Below are positions 35,914-46,750 of a stretch of 64,000 nucleotides of DNA, one piece after another. A model generated the notes under the pieces. It worked only from the letters and a program-made list of their open reading frames with translations, was not told where the DNA came from and made no database searches. Every line of letters starts with the position of its first letter. Positions within the stretch are counted from its first letter, which is position 1. This stretch comes from Paramagnetospirillum marisnigri. Its GTDB lineage: Bacteria > Pseudomonadota > Alphaproteobacteria > Rhodospirillales > Magnetospirillaceae. The DNA lies in NCBI RefSeq assembly GCF_001650715.1, contig NZ_LWQT01000077.1, positions 186,001-250,000 on the forward strand, read 5' to 3'. Both the position numbers and the translations under genes were made by a program.

Positions 35914-37971
35914 ATGCATTCTCTTCTAAGAAATCTTCGTCTCAGCTCGCGGATTGGACTGGCGATCTTATTGCCAGTTCTGGGCATGCTGGTCTTTTCC
36001 GGCATCGGCCTGACCGAAAAGATCGGCTTCGCCCAGAAGATGGAGCAGTTGGAGGACCTGGCCGCCCTTGGCCCCACCATTGGCACCCTGGTCCATGAAC
36101 TGCAGAAGGAACGCGGCATGTCGGTGGGCTTCGTCGGCAGCAAGGGCGCCAAGTTCGGCGACCGGCTGCCCGGCCAGCGCAAGGAATCCGATCTCCGCCT
36201 CGGCGCCTTGACCTCGGCCCTGCGCAAGTTCGATTCGCCGGAAACCGGTGCCGGGCTGAAGGCGGCCATCACCGCCGCCACGGCCGGACTGGAAACTCTG
36301 GCCGCCCGGCGCTCGGCGGTGGATGGACTGGGCCTCTCCCAGGCCGAAACCGCCGCCTACTACACCGCCACCATCGGCAAGCTGCTGGCGGTGGTCGAGC
36401 AGATGGCGGTGATGGGATCGGATGTGCGGCTGTCCAAGGCCATCACCGCCTATACCCAGCTGTTGCACGGCAAGGAGCGGGCGGGCCAGGAGCGCGCCAC
36501 CGCCTCGGGCGGCTTCGGCGGCAAGAAGTTCGAAGCCGCCATCCATCGCCGCTTCACCCAGTTGATCGCCCAGCAGGACACCTATTTTGCCACCTATGCC
36601 ATCTATGCCAATGATGACCAGCGCCAGGCCCTGACCACCGCCCTGGCCGACCCCATCACCAAGGAGGTGGACCGCATGCGGACCATCGCCATGGACAGCC
36701 CGTTCACCGGCTCCACCGGCGAGGTCGAAGCCCCGGTCTGGTTCGATACCATCACCAAGAAGATCGATCTGCTCAAGGCGGTCGAAGACAAGGTGGCCTC
36801 CGAGCTGATCGCCCTGGCGGGCTCCATCCGCGCCGAGACCGAACGGGCGCTGACCACCTATCTGATCGCCACGGTGGTGCTGCTGGCCGCCGGTATTGGT
36901 ATCGCCTGGATGATCGCCGCCGATATCTCGGGGCCGCTCAGCAAGATCATCACGGGCATGAAAATCCTCTCCAAGGGCGATCTCGACCATGAGATCGAGG
37001 GGGGGGACCGCCATGACGAAATCGGCGACATGGCCCGGGCGGTGGAAACCTTCCGCCAGGGACTGCTGCGCGCCGAGGACCTGACCCGCCAACAGAAGGC
37101 CGAGCAGGAGGCCAAGGACCGCCGCGCCAAAGTGATCGACGGCATCCTGGGCCAGTTCAACTTCGAGGTCGCCGAGGTCCTGGAAACCATGGCCGCCTCG
37201 GCCACCGAGCTGGAGGCCACCTCGCAGACCATGTCGGCCACCGCCGAGGAAACCTCCAACCAGGCGACCGTGGTGGCCGCCGCGGTCGAGGAGATGGCGG
37301 TCAACATGCGCACCGTCGCCTCGGCCGCCGATCATCTGTCGGCCTCGGTTGAAGCCATCAACCATCGGGTCGCCGATTCGGTCCATATCGCCGAAAGCGC
37401 CCGTCATCGCGCCCAGGAGACCAATGTCTCGGTGCGCGGCTTGTCCCATGCGGTGACCAAGATCGGCGAGGTGGTGACCCTGATCAACGACATCGCCGCC
37501 CAGACCAATCTGCTGGCATTGAACGCCACAATCGAGGCCGCGCGGGCGGGGGATGCCGGCAAGGGCTTCGCCGTGGTCGCCAACGAGGTCAAGAACCTGG
37601 CCAACCAGACGGCGCGGGCCACCGACGAGATCACCGCCCAGATCAATTCGGTTCAGAACGAAACCCGCGCGGCGGTGAACGCCATCACCGAGATCACCGG
37701 CATCATCGAGCAGATGAGCGAGCTGTCATCGGGTATTTCCTCATCGGTTTCCGAACAGGATGCCGCCACGTCGGAAATCGCCAACAATGTGTCGCAGGTC
37801 TCCCAGGGCGTCGACGAAGTCAGTTCCAACGTGGTCGGGGTCAACCAGGCGGCGGGCGAGACCGGCCATGCCGCCTCGGACGTGCTGGAAGCGGCGCGGA
37901 CGGTCGCGGAACGGGCCACCACCCTGCGCCAGCAGGTGGATACCTTCCTATCAAATATTCGCGCCGCCTGA
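35914..37971 (+). CDS. Methyl-accepting chemotaxis protein with NIT (nitrate/nitrite-sensing) domain
   Basis: 685-residue transmembrane chemoreceptor. One helix (about 12-32) is followed by a periplasmic all-helical NIT domain (about 40-305) with the family motif [16 protein letters not shown] second helix (about 315-338), a HAMP domain (to about 395), then the signalling region follow; the hairpin tip is [23 protein letters not shown] domains are known nitrate/nitrite sensors in other proteins, so this may steer denitrifying cells. The start was placed at ATG 35914; the frame is open upstream but without signal. STAS and ATPase genes follow. Confidence 0.93.
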   Translation: MHSLLRNLRLSSRIGLAILLPVLGMLVFSGIGLTEKIGFAQKMEQLEDLAALGPTIGTLVHELQKERGMSVGFVGSKGAKFGDRLPGQRKESDLRLGALTSALRKFDSPETGAGLKAAITAATAGLETLAARRSAVDGLGLSQAETAAYYTATIGKLLAVVEQMAVMGSDVRLSKAITAYTQLLHGKERAGQERATASGGFGGKKFEAAIHRRFTQLIAQQDTYFATYAIYANDDQRQALTTALADPITKEVDRMRTIAMDSPFTGSTGEVEAPVWFDTITKKIDLLKAVEDKVASELIALAGSIRAETERALTTYLIATVVLLAAGIGIAWMIAADISGPLSKIITGMKILSKGDLDHEIEGGDRHDEIGDMARAVETFRQGLLRAEDLTRQQKAEQEAKDRRAKVIDGILGQFNFEVAEVLETMAASATELEATSQTMSATAEETSNQATVVAAAVEEMAVNMRTVASAADHLSASVEAINHRVADSVHIAESARHRAQETNVSVRGLSHAVTKIGEVVTLINDIAAQTNLLALNATIEAARAGDAGKGFAVVANEVKNLANQTARATDEITAQINSVQNETRAAVNAITEITGIIEQMSELSSGISSSVSEQDAATSEIANNVSQVSQGVDEVSSNVVGVNQAAGETGHAASDVLEAARTVAERATTLRQQVDTFLSNIRAA

Positions 37972-38032
37972 CCCTTCGGGGGATCGACCGGATCGACCGG
38001 ATGCGCTAAGACTTCGTGGGGAGATTCGTCAG

Positions 38033-38332
38033 ATGCAATACACCACCAAACGCAATGGCAGCCAGATCCAGGCCTCCCTGTCGGGGCGACTGACCTTTGC
38101 CGATGCCGCCCAGTTTCCGCAATTCGTCGATCAGGTCGCCAAGGGCGCCACGGTGTGCGAACTCGACCTGGCCGGCCTGACCTTCATCGACTCCACCGGT
38201 ATGAGCCTGTTCGTCCACGTCTACGATGCCGCCCAGGAGTCCGGCCTGAAGGTGGTGGTTCGCAATGCCCAGGGCATGGTGGCCGATACCTTGCGGCGCG
38301 CCAGCTTCGACACCTTGTTCGAGTTCAAGTGA
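38033..38332 (+). CDS. STAS-domain anti-sigma factor antagonist-like protein
   Basis: 99 residues, a stand-alone STAS fold of the SpoIIAA/RsbV type. The phosphorylation site is intact: TFIDSTGMSLF with Ser54. The gene starts 61 nt after the chemoreceptor stop, with GGGGAG upstream of the ATG, and overlaps the next gene by 4 nt. A direct duplication GATCGACCG-GATCGACCG lies in the preceding gap (about 37982-38000). Partner switching with the ATPase encoded next is the obvious hypothesis. Confidence 0.9.
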   Translation: MQYTTKRNGSQIQASLSGRLTFADAAQFPQFVDQVAKGATVCELDLAGLTFIDSTGMSLFVHVYDAAQESGLKVVVRNAQGMVADTLRRASFDTLFEFK

Positions 38333-39033
38333 GCGGCCTCGACTTCCTCAATCTAGGCGTGGCCGAGGCGGAATTCGACCGAATCCGCCGCCGTATGCTC
38401 GATCTCAACCGCAGCCTCTCCGGCCGCCGCATGGTGGCGGTGTTCGATGGCCGCGCCCCCGGCGGCCCCGCCGCCAGCCTGACGCAGACCGCCGATATCT
38501 TCATCGACGCCTCTTGCGACGGCCATGCCGCATTCGAACTTCCCACCCCGGCCGATCTGGTGATCCGGGTCTCCACCCTGACCGCCATCGATACCGATCT
38601 GTCCGACGCCCTGGTGGCGGCGGTCAATGCCCGTGGCGACCAACGCCTGCACAGCACCGACATGGACATCCGCTGCGCCGTGCAGGAAGCCATCGGCAAT
38701 GCGGTCATCCACGGCAATCTTGGCCTGGACGGGTCCATGCGGGCCGATCTGGCGGGACTGCGGATTTTCGCCGAGGCCATGGAGAAACGCCGCGGTGATC
38801 CGGCACGGGCCTGCCTGCCGGTCACCATCATCACCCGCACGCGCGGGACCGAGTTGGAGGTTTCCATCGAGGACCGGGGCCGGGGCTTCAGCCCCCCGCT
38901 GACCCGTCCCACCCGACCACCGCCGGTAGCGGCGGGCGGCTTGGGCCTGGTGATCATTCACCGTTGCTGCAGCAAGGTCGGCTTCGGCCTGGGCGGGCGG
39001 CGCATCACCATGACCTTCTCCGCCGCCCCCTGA
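38329..39033 (+). CDS. RsbW-like HATPase (anti-sigma/serine kinase type)
   Basis: 234 residues, starting at GTG (38329) that overlaps the STAS stop (GTGA). The C-terminal half (about 105-234) is a GHKL ATPase: the N-box QEAIGNAVIHGN with Glu120 and Asn124, the G1 box EDRGRGFSP and the G2 box GGLGLVIIHRCC. The N-terminal ~100 residues are not recognised. RsbW/SpoIIAB proteins bind a sigma factor or a response regulator and phosphorylate the STAS partner. No sigma factor gene is adjacent. Confidence 0.85.
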   Translation: MSGLDFLNLGVAEAEFDRIRRRMLDLNRSLSGRRMVAVFDGRAPGGPAASLTQTADIFIDASCDGHAAFELPTPADLVIRVSTLTAIDTDLSDALVAAVNARGDQRLHSTDMDIRCAVQEAIGNAVIHGNLGLDGSMRADLAGLRIFAEAMEKRRGDPARACLPVTIITRTRGTELEVSIEDRGRGFSPPLTRPTRPPPVAAGGLGLVIIHRCCSKVGFGLGGRRITMTFSAAP

Positions 39034-39116
39034 CCCCGACCCGGGCGACGGATCGGCCTTTTTCCCGCCCGATTCCCGGTGCACCATGATGCCCCATCCC
39101 TTCCGGTGAGGCCGCC

Positions 39117-40499
39117 ATGCGCATCCTGCCCGTTGTTGCCATTTGCCTTGTCCTGCCCCTGGGCGTCCATGCCGCCGAGATGGCCCCCTCGCCCGGGTCC
39201 ATCGTCCTGACCGTGTCCCAGAACGGCAGCGCCCTGGTCCAGGACCGCCGCCCTATCACGGCAGAACGAGGAGCCGGCACGCTGGTCTTCGAGGCGGTGG
39301 CGCGCGATGCCCTTGCCAGCAGCGCCATGCTGACCGGCACCGGCCTCCGGGTCCTGGAGCAGGGCTTCGACCTGGACGGACTTTCCCCCGAACGGCTGCT
39401 GGCCGCGTCGGTGGGACGCGAGGTCACCCTGGTCTGGCAGGATGGCGGCGGAGCGGAGCGGAATGAACGGGCCAAGGTCCTGGCGGCCCGGCCGCAACCG
39501 CTGTTCCTGGTGGCGGGCAAGGTGGTCAGCGGCACCCCGGCCCGCATCCTGTTCGACGCCCTGCCCGCCGGGCTGCGCCCCGGCCCAGCCTTCCGTGCCG
39601 CCATCGAAGCGGAAGCGGCGGGACCACGAGAGGTGGAGCTGACCTATCGCACCACCGGCCTGGGCTGGAGCAGCGACGCCAGCGCCGAACTGTCCGCAGA
39701 CCGCATGACCCTGACCCTGTGGGCCAGCATTACCAATGCCAGCGGCGCCGATTACACCGACGCCCGGTTGCGGCTGCTGGCCGGCAGCCCCAACCAGGCC
39801 CCCGAGCCCGACCGCGCCCAGCCCAAGGTGATGCGCGCCATGGCCATGACCGCCGCTCCAGCGGCCGAACCGGTCCGCGAGGCGGTGGGGCCCTATCACC
39901 TCTATACCGTAGAGCGACCGCTGACCCTGAGAGACGGCGAGACCCGGCAGGTGCCGCTGCTGAGCGCCCGCTCGGTGCCCATCACGCGGGAACTGGTGCT
40001 GGAGCCCCAGCCGGTCCCGGTCCATCAGGCGCGCCAGTCCGACAGCCGCGACCTTCACCCGGTGCAGGTGATCGAATTCGCCAATACCTCCGCCAATGGC
40101 TTGGGCAAGCCCTTGCCGGGCGGCGTCATCCGGGTGGGCGAGCGCGGCCGCGATGGCCGTCTGGTGCCGCTAGGCGAGGACCTTTTGCCCCCGCTGCCCG
40201 AGGGGCGCAACGGCCGCATCTCCCTGGGGCAAGCCTTCGATGTCACCGCGCGCCGGGTGCAGACCGATTTCCAGCGCCTGTCCCCCGACAGCACCGAAAC
40301 CGCCCAGGAAGTCCGCCTCGCCAATGGCGGCGACCATGCCGCCCCGGTGACGGTCATCGAGGCGCTGCGCGCCGACTGGACGATCCTTGAGGAAAGCCAG
40401 AAGCATTCCCGCGACTCCGCCGCCACCGTCCGTTGGCGGGTGGACGTGCCCGCCAAGGGCGAGGCGGTGCTGCGCTACCGGGTGCGGACCAAGGGATAA
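39117..40499 (+). CDS. DUF4139-domain secreted protein
   Basis: 460 residues with a signal peptide (MRILPVVAICLVLPLGVHAA; cleavage near 20). The body has the DUF4139 hallmark TYRTTGLGWSSDASAELSAD and the later beta-rich domain with PVTVIEALRADW. No enzyme motif is visible and the family has no assigned function. It starts with GAGG 7 nt upstream, 83 nt after the ATPase gene, and ends 2 nt before the stop of the convergent hydrolase gene. Confidence 0.85.
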   Translation: MRILPVVAICLVLPLGVHAAEMAPSPGSIVLTVSQNGSALVQDRRPITAERGAGTLVFEAVARDALASSAMLTGTGLRVLEQGFDLDGLSPERLLAASVGREVTLVWQDGGGAERNERAKVLAARPQPLFLVAGKVVSGTPARILFDALPAGLRPGPAFRAAIEAEAAGPREVELTYRTTGLGWSSDASAELSADRMTLTLWASITNASGADYTDARLRLLAGSPNQAPEPDRAQPKVMRAMAMTAAPAAEPVREAVGPYHLYTVERPLTLRDGETRQVPLLSARSVPITRELVLEPQPVPVHQARQSDSRDLHPVQVIEFANTSANGLGKPLPGGVIRVGERGRDGRLVPLGEDLLPPLPEGRNGRISLGQAFDVTARRVQTDFQRLSPDSTETAQEVRLANGGDHAAPVTVIEALRADWTILEESQKHSRDSAATVRWRVDVPAKGEAVLRYRVRTKG

Positions 40500-40501
40500 C
40501 C

Positions 40502-41320
40502 CTACTGGCCTCGGCGGGCGATGAAGTCGATGACCTTCTCGCCCGCGCCGTGGTCCCACAGGTCATTGTGATGGGCGGTCGGAATAAACAGGCCTTCCTT
40601 CGCCTCGGTGGATGTCGCGGCCAGCAGTCGGCGCGCCATCTCCACCGGCACGGTCTCGTCGCGCTCGCCATGGACGATGAGCAGCGGCACCCTGAGCCCC
40701 GCCATCTTGGACAGATTGTCGAAGCGGTCGGAGATCAGCAGATGCGGCAGCGGCGGCACCACGTAAGGAGGCGCCAGATCGGGAATGGAGGTGAAGGGGC
40801 ATTCCAGCACCACCAGCATGGGGTCCATCAGCCCGGCCATCTCCATGGCCACCCCGGCCCCCAGGGATTCTCCGTAAAGCACGATCTTCGAGGCGGGCAC
40901 GCCGCGCGACAGCAGCCACTGGACCACGGCGCGGCCATCGGCATAGAGCCCCTTCTCGCTGGGCCGCCCCGGCATGCCGCCATAGCCGCGATACTCGGCC
41001 AGGAAGACCCCAAACCCGGCATCCAGCAGGGAGCGGGCCTTGAAGGCGCGCGACGCGATGGTTCCGGAATTTCCGTGGAAGAACACCACCGTGGGATTGC
41101 CCGACTGCTTGGGCGGCGCATACCAGCCGCCGACCGGCCAGCCATCCTCGGCCTTCAAGGGCACCGGCACCATCTCCGGGACATCGGCCTCGGCCGGGTC
41201 GGAACGGGTCTGCTCCGGATGGTAGATCATGCCACGCTGGTTGAGCGCGAGCAAAAGGACGAACAGCAGGTACAGCCCGCCGAATGCCGCGAAAGCCAGA
41301 AGGATGATCTTGAAGGCCAT
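40502..41320 (-). CDS. Membrane-anchored alpha/beta hydrolase (BEM46-like)
   Basis: 272 residues from ATG at 41320. An N-terminal anchor helix (about 4-24) is followed by an alpha/beta hydrolase with oxyanion HGNSG, nucleophile elbow GESLGAG, acid in HGERDETVP and histidine in AHHNDLWDHG. The catalytic triad is therefore complete. Substrate unknown; relatives are esterases or acyl-transfer enzymes. The start used has GGGGA upstream, while an upstream in-frame codon would add 14 residues over the acs terminator. Confidence 0.85.
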   Translation of the reverse strand: MAFKIILLAFAAFGGLYLLFVLLLALNQRGMIYHPEQTRSDPAEADVPEMVPVPLKAEDGWPVGGWYAPPKQSGNPTVVFFHGNSGTIASRAFKARSLLDAGFGVFLAEYRGYGGMPGRPSEKGLYADGRAVVQWLLSRGVPASKIVLYGESLGAGVAMEMAGLMDPMLVVLECPFTSIPDLAPPYVVPPLPHLLISDRFDNLSKMAGLRVPLLIVHGERDETVPVEMARRLLAATSTEAKEGLFIPTAHHNDLWDHGAGEKVIDFIARRGQ

Positions 41321-41329
41321 ACTGTCCCC

Positions 41330-41369
41330 ATCAAAGAGAAAGGGGCCCGCGGATCGCTCCACGGGCCCC
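41330..41369 (-). terminator. Rho-independent terminator after acs
   Basis: Stem GGGGCCCG/CGGGCCCC (41342-41349 and 41362-41369) extended by GGA/TCC around a TCGC loop. On the minus strand it is followed by TTTCTCTTT. It lies 20 nt past the acs stop and upstream of the hydrolase gene. Confidence 0.75.
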
Positions 41370-41388
41370 CTGAGCCTCTACACGCCGA

Positions 41389-43323
<1,935 letters not shown>

Positions 43324-43476
43324 TTCGGGGGTGTCTCCCTTTTCTGATTTGACCCAAGCTCGGCGGCGGCCGGCACGGGGTGTTCCCCATTACTGCGGGT
43401 GACGATTATGTTCGACTCGGGCGAGGGACACAAGCCCGCTCGAATGGGTAGGAGGTACGCTGTCACGGAATGATCA

Positions 43477-43806
43477 TCAACCCAGGGTCCTGATCTCGCC
43501 GTCCACCACCTCGAGCGGAACCGCCTCCAGCCTGCGGCCGTTGCAGGGACCGCGCACGCACAGCCCCGTCTCGATTTCGAACAGGGCGAAATGATTGGCG
43601 CACAGGATCGAGGTCTTGAAGATGTCGAGGAAGGCGTCGTCCTCGATGTTCAGCGGCGCCCCCACATGGGGACAGGAATTGACATAGCCGAACACCTCGT
43701 CTCCCTGGCGGACCACGAAGATCCGCCGCTTCTCGCCGCCGAGCATGACCTTGAATTCGCGGGCGCCGGGATCGGGAATGGAATCCAGGGGACAGAGGGT
43801 CTTCAA
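43477..43806 (-). CDS. Rieske-type [2Fe-2S] ferredoxin
   Basis: 109 residues with a Rieske cluster site: CPH (Cys45, His47) and CANH (Cys69, His72), with PLNIEDDAF between them, the pattern of soluble Rieske ferredoxins and nitrite-reductase small subunits. The start is TTG at 43806, overlapping the EVE gene stop (TTGA); no ATG precedes the first cluster strand. No oxygenase gene is adjacent, so the partner is unknown. Confidence in the cluster type is high and in the start moderate. Confidence 0.87.
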   Translation of the reverse strand: MKTLCPLDSIPDPGAREFKVMLGGEKRRIFVVRQGDEVFGYVNSCPHVGAPLNIEDDAFLDIFKTSILCANHFALFEIETGLCVRGPCNGRRLEAVPLEVVDGEIRTLG

Positions 43807-44216
43807 GCCTCGACCCCCGCCAGGCCGCAGATGATCCGCCACGACTCCTCGTCCACCGGCGTCACCGACAGGCGCGACTGGCGCACCAGCGCCAGATGGT
43901 CCAGCCGGGGATCGCCCTTGATCTGGGCCAGGGTGACCGGTGTCTTCACAGGCATCAGCGCCTTGAAATCCACCACCACCCATTTGCCCTCGGGATCGGT
44001 GGGATCGGGGTAGGATTCTCCCACCACCTCCACCACCCCGACGATGCGCTTTTCTTCCACCGAGTGATAGAAGAAGGCGCGGTCGCCCCGGCGCATGGCC
44101 TTCAAATTGGCCGCCGCCTGATGATTGCGCACCCCGTCCCAGTACTGGACACCCTTCTTGACGTGATCATCCCAGGACCATGCGGTGGGCTCGGACTTGA
44201 CCAGCCAGAAGGCCAT
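43803..44216 (-). CDS. EVE-domain protein
   Basis: 137 residues, an EVE (PUA-like) domain: MAFWLVKSEPTAWSWDDHVK, YWDGVRNHQAAANLKAMRRG, DRAFFYHS and VGVVEVVGESYPDPTDPEGK. EVE domains bind modified bases and are thought to act in RNA or modified-DNA recognition. Its start overlaps the YciI-like gene stop by 1 nt and its stop overlaps the Rieske gene, so the three are one operon. The conserved pairing with YciI is seen in other proteobacteria. Confidence 0.92.
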   Translation of the reverse strand: MAFWLVKSEPTAWSWDDHVKKGVQYWDGVRNHQAAANLKAMRRGDRAFFYHSVEEKRIVGVVEVVGESYPDPTDPEGKWVVVDFKALMPVKTPVTLAQIKGDPRLDHLALVRQSRLSVTPVDEESWRIICGLAGVEA

Positions 44217-44491
44217 CAGGGGAAGACCTTCTTAAACGGCGTGATGGTGACGCTTTCGAACAGTCCGGCCTTGGCATAGGGGTCGGCGGCCAGGAAGGCG
44301 TCGAGGCTGGCGCGGTCGGGGAAGTCGATCACCAGCAGGCTGCCGACCATGCCCTGGCGATCCTCGGTCTGCAGCGGCCCGGCCAGCACCACCTTGTCGA
44401 TATGGGCCTTGATGAACTCAAGATGGGCGGCGCGGTTGTCCAGGCGGACCTGAAGGTGGCCGGGCTTGTCCTTGCAGTGAACGGCGAACAT
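44216..44491 (-). CDS. YciI-family protein
   Basis: 91 residues with the YciI dimeric alpha/beta-barrel pattern: MFAVHCKDKPGHLQVRLDNR, AHLEFIKAHIDKVVLAGPL, and ASLDAFLAADPYAKAGLFES. The conserved histidine (AHLEF) and Asp-Pro (ADPYAKAG) are there. Some relatives are chloromuconolactone-like enzymes, but no reaction is known for this type. ATG 44491 has AAGGA upstream; the frame upstream of it is not credible. First gene of the YciI-EVE-Rieske operon. Confidence 0.9.
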   Translation of the reverse strand: MFAVHCKDKPGHLQVRLDNRAAHLEFIKAHIDKVVLAGPLQTEDRQGMVGSLLVIDFPDRASLDAFLAADPYAKAGLFESVTITPFKKVFP

Positions 44492-44618
44492 GCGATCTGT
44501 TTCCTTGGGCTGGAATTGACCGGGCAAGCGTAGCGGAAAATCGCCCGGGCAGGGAAGCATGCATCCACCGTTTCCCCGGCGGCCGTCCTCGGGTAAGCTC
44601 GCGGGTGGGAGGAGTAGG

Positions 44619-45026
44619 ATGTCTATCGCCTGGGATGAGTCTCTCGCACTCGGCGACCCGGTCATCGATGACGACCACCGCCGCATGATCGGCCTGATCG
44701 CCCTGCTGGAAGCGGCGGCGCGGGGCGAGCTCGGTCTGGACGCCACCGGCCGGGTGCTGGACGACTTGACCGAACTCTGCCGCGAGCATTTCGCCCGCGA
44801 GGAAGATCTTCAGCGCCGCATCGGCTTTCCCGAACTGGACAGCCATAGGATTGCCCATGCCATGCTGCAGCAGCGGCTGGAATCGACCCTGGGCCATTAT
44901 CGCGACGGCGACGACGAGGTCAGGGCGGGCATCGTCCGCACCCTGGGCGATTCCCTGGCCACCTGGCTGCTCGGTCACATCACCGGCAGCGACATGGAAT
45001 TCCTGCCCTTCATGGGGCGGCGATAG
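44619..45026 (+). CDS. Bacteriohemerythrin
   Basis: 135-residue oxygen-binding protein with a di-iron site in a four-helix bundle. All seven ligands can be placed: His20, His57, Glu61, His76, His80, His120 and Asp125 (in DDDHRRM, REHFAREE, DSHRIAHAM and GHITGSD). The start is fixed by GGGAGGAG just upstream of the ATG. Single-domain hemerythrins are unusually numerous in magnetotactic bacteria and may carry or sense oxygen. Divergent to the YciI operon. Confidence 0.94.
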   Translation: MSIAWDESLALGDPVIDDDHRRMIGLIALLEAAARGELGLDATGRVLDDLTELCREHFAREEDLQRRIGFPELDSHRIAHAMLQQRLESTLGHYRDGDDEVRAGIVRTLGDSLATWLLGHITGSDMEFLPFMGRR

Positions 45027-45085
45027 AATTCATCTGGATTTGGTCGAATCGAAGCCCCGTTTTGGGCTTGATCCGGCCACTCTTT

Positions 45086-45121
45086 CGTCATGGCCGGGCC
45101 TTGTCCCGGCCACCCACGCGG
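45086..45121. repeat. Single-hairpin repeat, copy C (half element)
   Basis: CGTCATGGCCGGGCC-TTGT-CCCGGCC followed by ACCCACGCGG. It is the CGTCA end and first hairpin of the family seen at 1516-1576 and 8408-8469, without the second hairpin. It ends 2 nt from the stop of the IalB-like gene, between convergent genes. The rest of 45027-45122 shows nothing else. Confidence 0.65.
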
Positions 45122-45122
45122 A

Positions 45123-45653
45123 TCAGCGCTTGACGCCGCAGGCCTTGTCGGCGGCGGCCAGGGCATCGGAGAACCCGGCCAGCGGGAAGGTGGCGGTGAT
45201 ATCGGCCCCCTTGACGGGAGTGGCATGCATCACCGCTTCCTTGCCCCCCTTCAGCGAGGCGACGATCGCCTTGTCGGCCTTGGCGTCCTCGCCCCAGGCG
45301 CGGTCGCCCTTGGTGAACAGGCTGTGCGGCTTGGTGCCCACCCGCAATTCCACCTTGGTGTCCTTCTTGAAGCCATAGGCGCCGCTGATGCTGACCTCGT
45401 CGGTGCTCTTGCCGCCCGAACGATGGGTCACGGTCAGGAAGGTGGCGGTCTTGGCCCCCTTCTCGCCGCCCTGGACCTTGGCGGCCGGCGCGGCGAGATA
45501 GCAGGTCAAAGCTTTGCCATCGGCGAAGGTCAGGACGTCCCAGGTACCATGGGTGCCGATGCGCTTGGTGGTATCCGCGGCCATTGCCGCCCCGGCGACG
45601 GGAAGAAGGGAGACGACAATCGCCGCCGTGACGATCCGAAGGGCCTGTTTCAT
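45123..45653 (-). CDS. IalB-like secreted protein
   Basis: 176 residues with a signal peptide (about 1-25, ending GAAMA-AD). The body has GTWDVLTFADGKALTCYLAA, with one cysteine there, and ends in LAGFSDALAAADKACGVKR with another, the disulfide pair and C-terminal pattern of the invasion-associated locus B family. The family name comes from Bartonella; in free-living alphaproteobacteria the function is unknown. The start at 45653 has GAGG 5 nt upstream. It is 28 nt downstream of ppk2. Confidence 0.75.
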   Translation of the reverse strand: MKQALRIVTAAIVVSLLPVAGAAMAADTTKRIGTHGTWDVLTFADGKALTCYLAAPAAKVQGGEKGAKTATFLTVTHRSGGKSTDEVSISGAYGFKKDTKVELRVGTKPHSLFTKGDRAWGEDAKADKAIVASLKGGKEAVMHATPVKGADITATFPLAGFSDALAAADKACGVKR

Positions 45654-45681
45654 TCCATCCTCTATGTTGCGGGCGCCCCTT

Positions 45682-46710
45682 CTACAGGGTGCCACCCAGG
45701 ATATGCTCGCTCTTATGCACCACATGGGCGCCCTTGCCGACGATCAGCGGGTCGGGGGCGTGCACCAGGGAGCGGTCCTTGCCGGGATAATCCACCGAGT
45801 TGAGAAAGTGAAGCATGCAGTTCAGCCGCGCCCGCTTCTTGTCGTCGGACTTGATGATGGTCCACGGCGCGTCGGCGGTGTCGGTGTAGAAGAACATGGC
45901 CTCCTTGGCCTCGGTGTATTCCGCCCACTTGCCCAGCGACGCCTTGTCGATGGGCGACAGCTTCCATTGCTTCAGCGGGTCGTTCTCGCGCGACTTGAAG
46001 CGGCGGCGCTGCTCGTCCTGGGTGACCGAGAACCAGTATTTGTAGAGCTTGATGCCCGAGCGCACCAGCATGCGCTCCATCTCGGGGGTCTGGCGCATGA
46101 ATTCCAGATATTCCGCTGGACTACAGAATCCCATCACCCGCTCGACCCCGGCGCGGTTGTACCAGGAGCGGTCGAACAGCACCATCTCGCCCGCGGTGGG
46201 CAGGTGCTGGATGTAGCGCTGGAAGAACCATTGGCCGCGCTCGACCTCGCTGGGCTTTTCCAGCGCCACCACGCGGGCGCCGCGCGGATTGAGGTGTTCG
46301 GTAAAGCGCTTGATGGTGCCGCCCTTGCCCGCCGCGTCGCGGCCCTCGAACAGCAGCACGAATTTCTGGCCGCTTTCCTTGGCCCACAACTGCACCTTCA
46401 GCAGTTCGGCCTGCAGCGCCGCCTTCTTCTCCTCGTATTCCGCCCGGCCCATCCTGGACTTGTAGGGATAGGCGCCGGTTTCGAAGGCGTGGCGAATGGC
46501 CTCGGGGTCATGGCGCATCTCGGCCAGTTCGTGCAGCGCCTGGGCGGTGGGAGTGGACGGCGCGGCGGGGGGCTTGGCCCGCGGCGTCGGCTTGGTCGTC
46601 TTGGTGGCGGCTTTCGGGGCGGCGGGCTTGGGCGCGGGCGCCGTTTCCTGGGCCGAAGCCTCGACGACGGCGGCAGCGGCGGACTTGGTCTCGTCTTCCG
46701 GATGGATCAT
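45682..46710 (-). CDS. ppk2: Polyphosphate kinase 2
   Basis: Uses polyphosphate to phosphorylate nucleoside diphosphates, or the reverse. The 342 residues have an Ala/Pro/Lys-rich N-terminal extension (about 1-55), then the PPK2 domain with Walker A GRDAAGKGG (123-131), Walker B LFDRSWYNRAGVERVMGF (from Asp180), and a lid with RRRFKSRENDPLKQWKL. It is a single-domain class I enzyme. It lies 40 nt downstream of asnB. Magnetospirillum stores polyphosphate, so a storage role fits. Confidence 0.94.
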   Translation of the reverse strand: MIHPEDETKSAAAAVVEASAQETAPAPKPAAPKAATKTTKPTPRAKPPAAPSTPTAQALHELAEMRHDPEAIRHAFETGAYPYKSRMGRAEYEEKKAALQAELLKVQLWAKESGQKFVLLFEGRDAAGKGGTIKRFTEHLNPRGARVVALEKPSEVERGQWFFQRYIQHLPTAGEMVLFDRSWYNRAGVERVMGFCSPAEYLEFMRQTPEMERMLVRSGIKLYKYWFSVTQDEQRRRFKSRENDPLKQWKLSPIDKASLGKWAEYTEAKEAMFFYTDTADAPWTIIKSDDKKRARLNCMLHFLNSVDYPGKDRSLVHAPDPLIVGKGAHVVHKSEHILGGTL

Positions 46711-46750
46711 GATTTCCCCCAGCGATCTTATATGCTTGGGCTCAAGTCTA

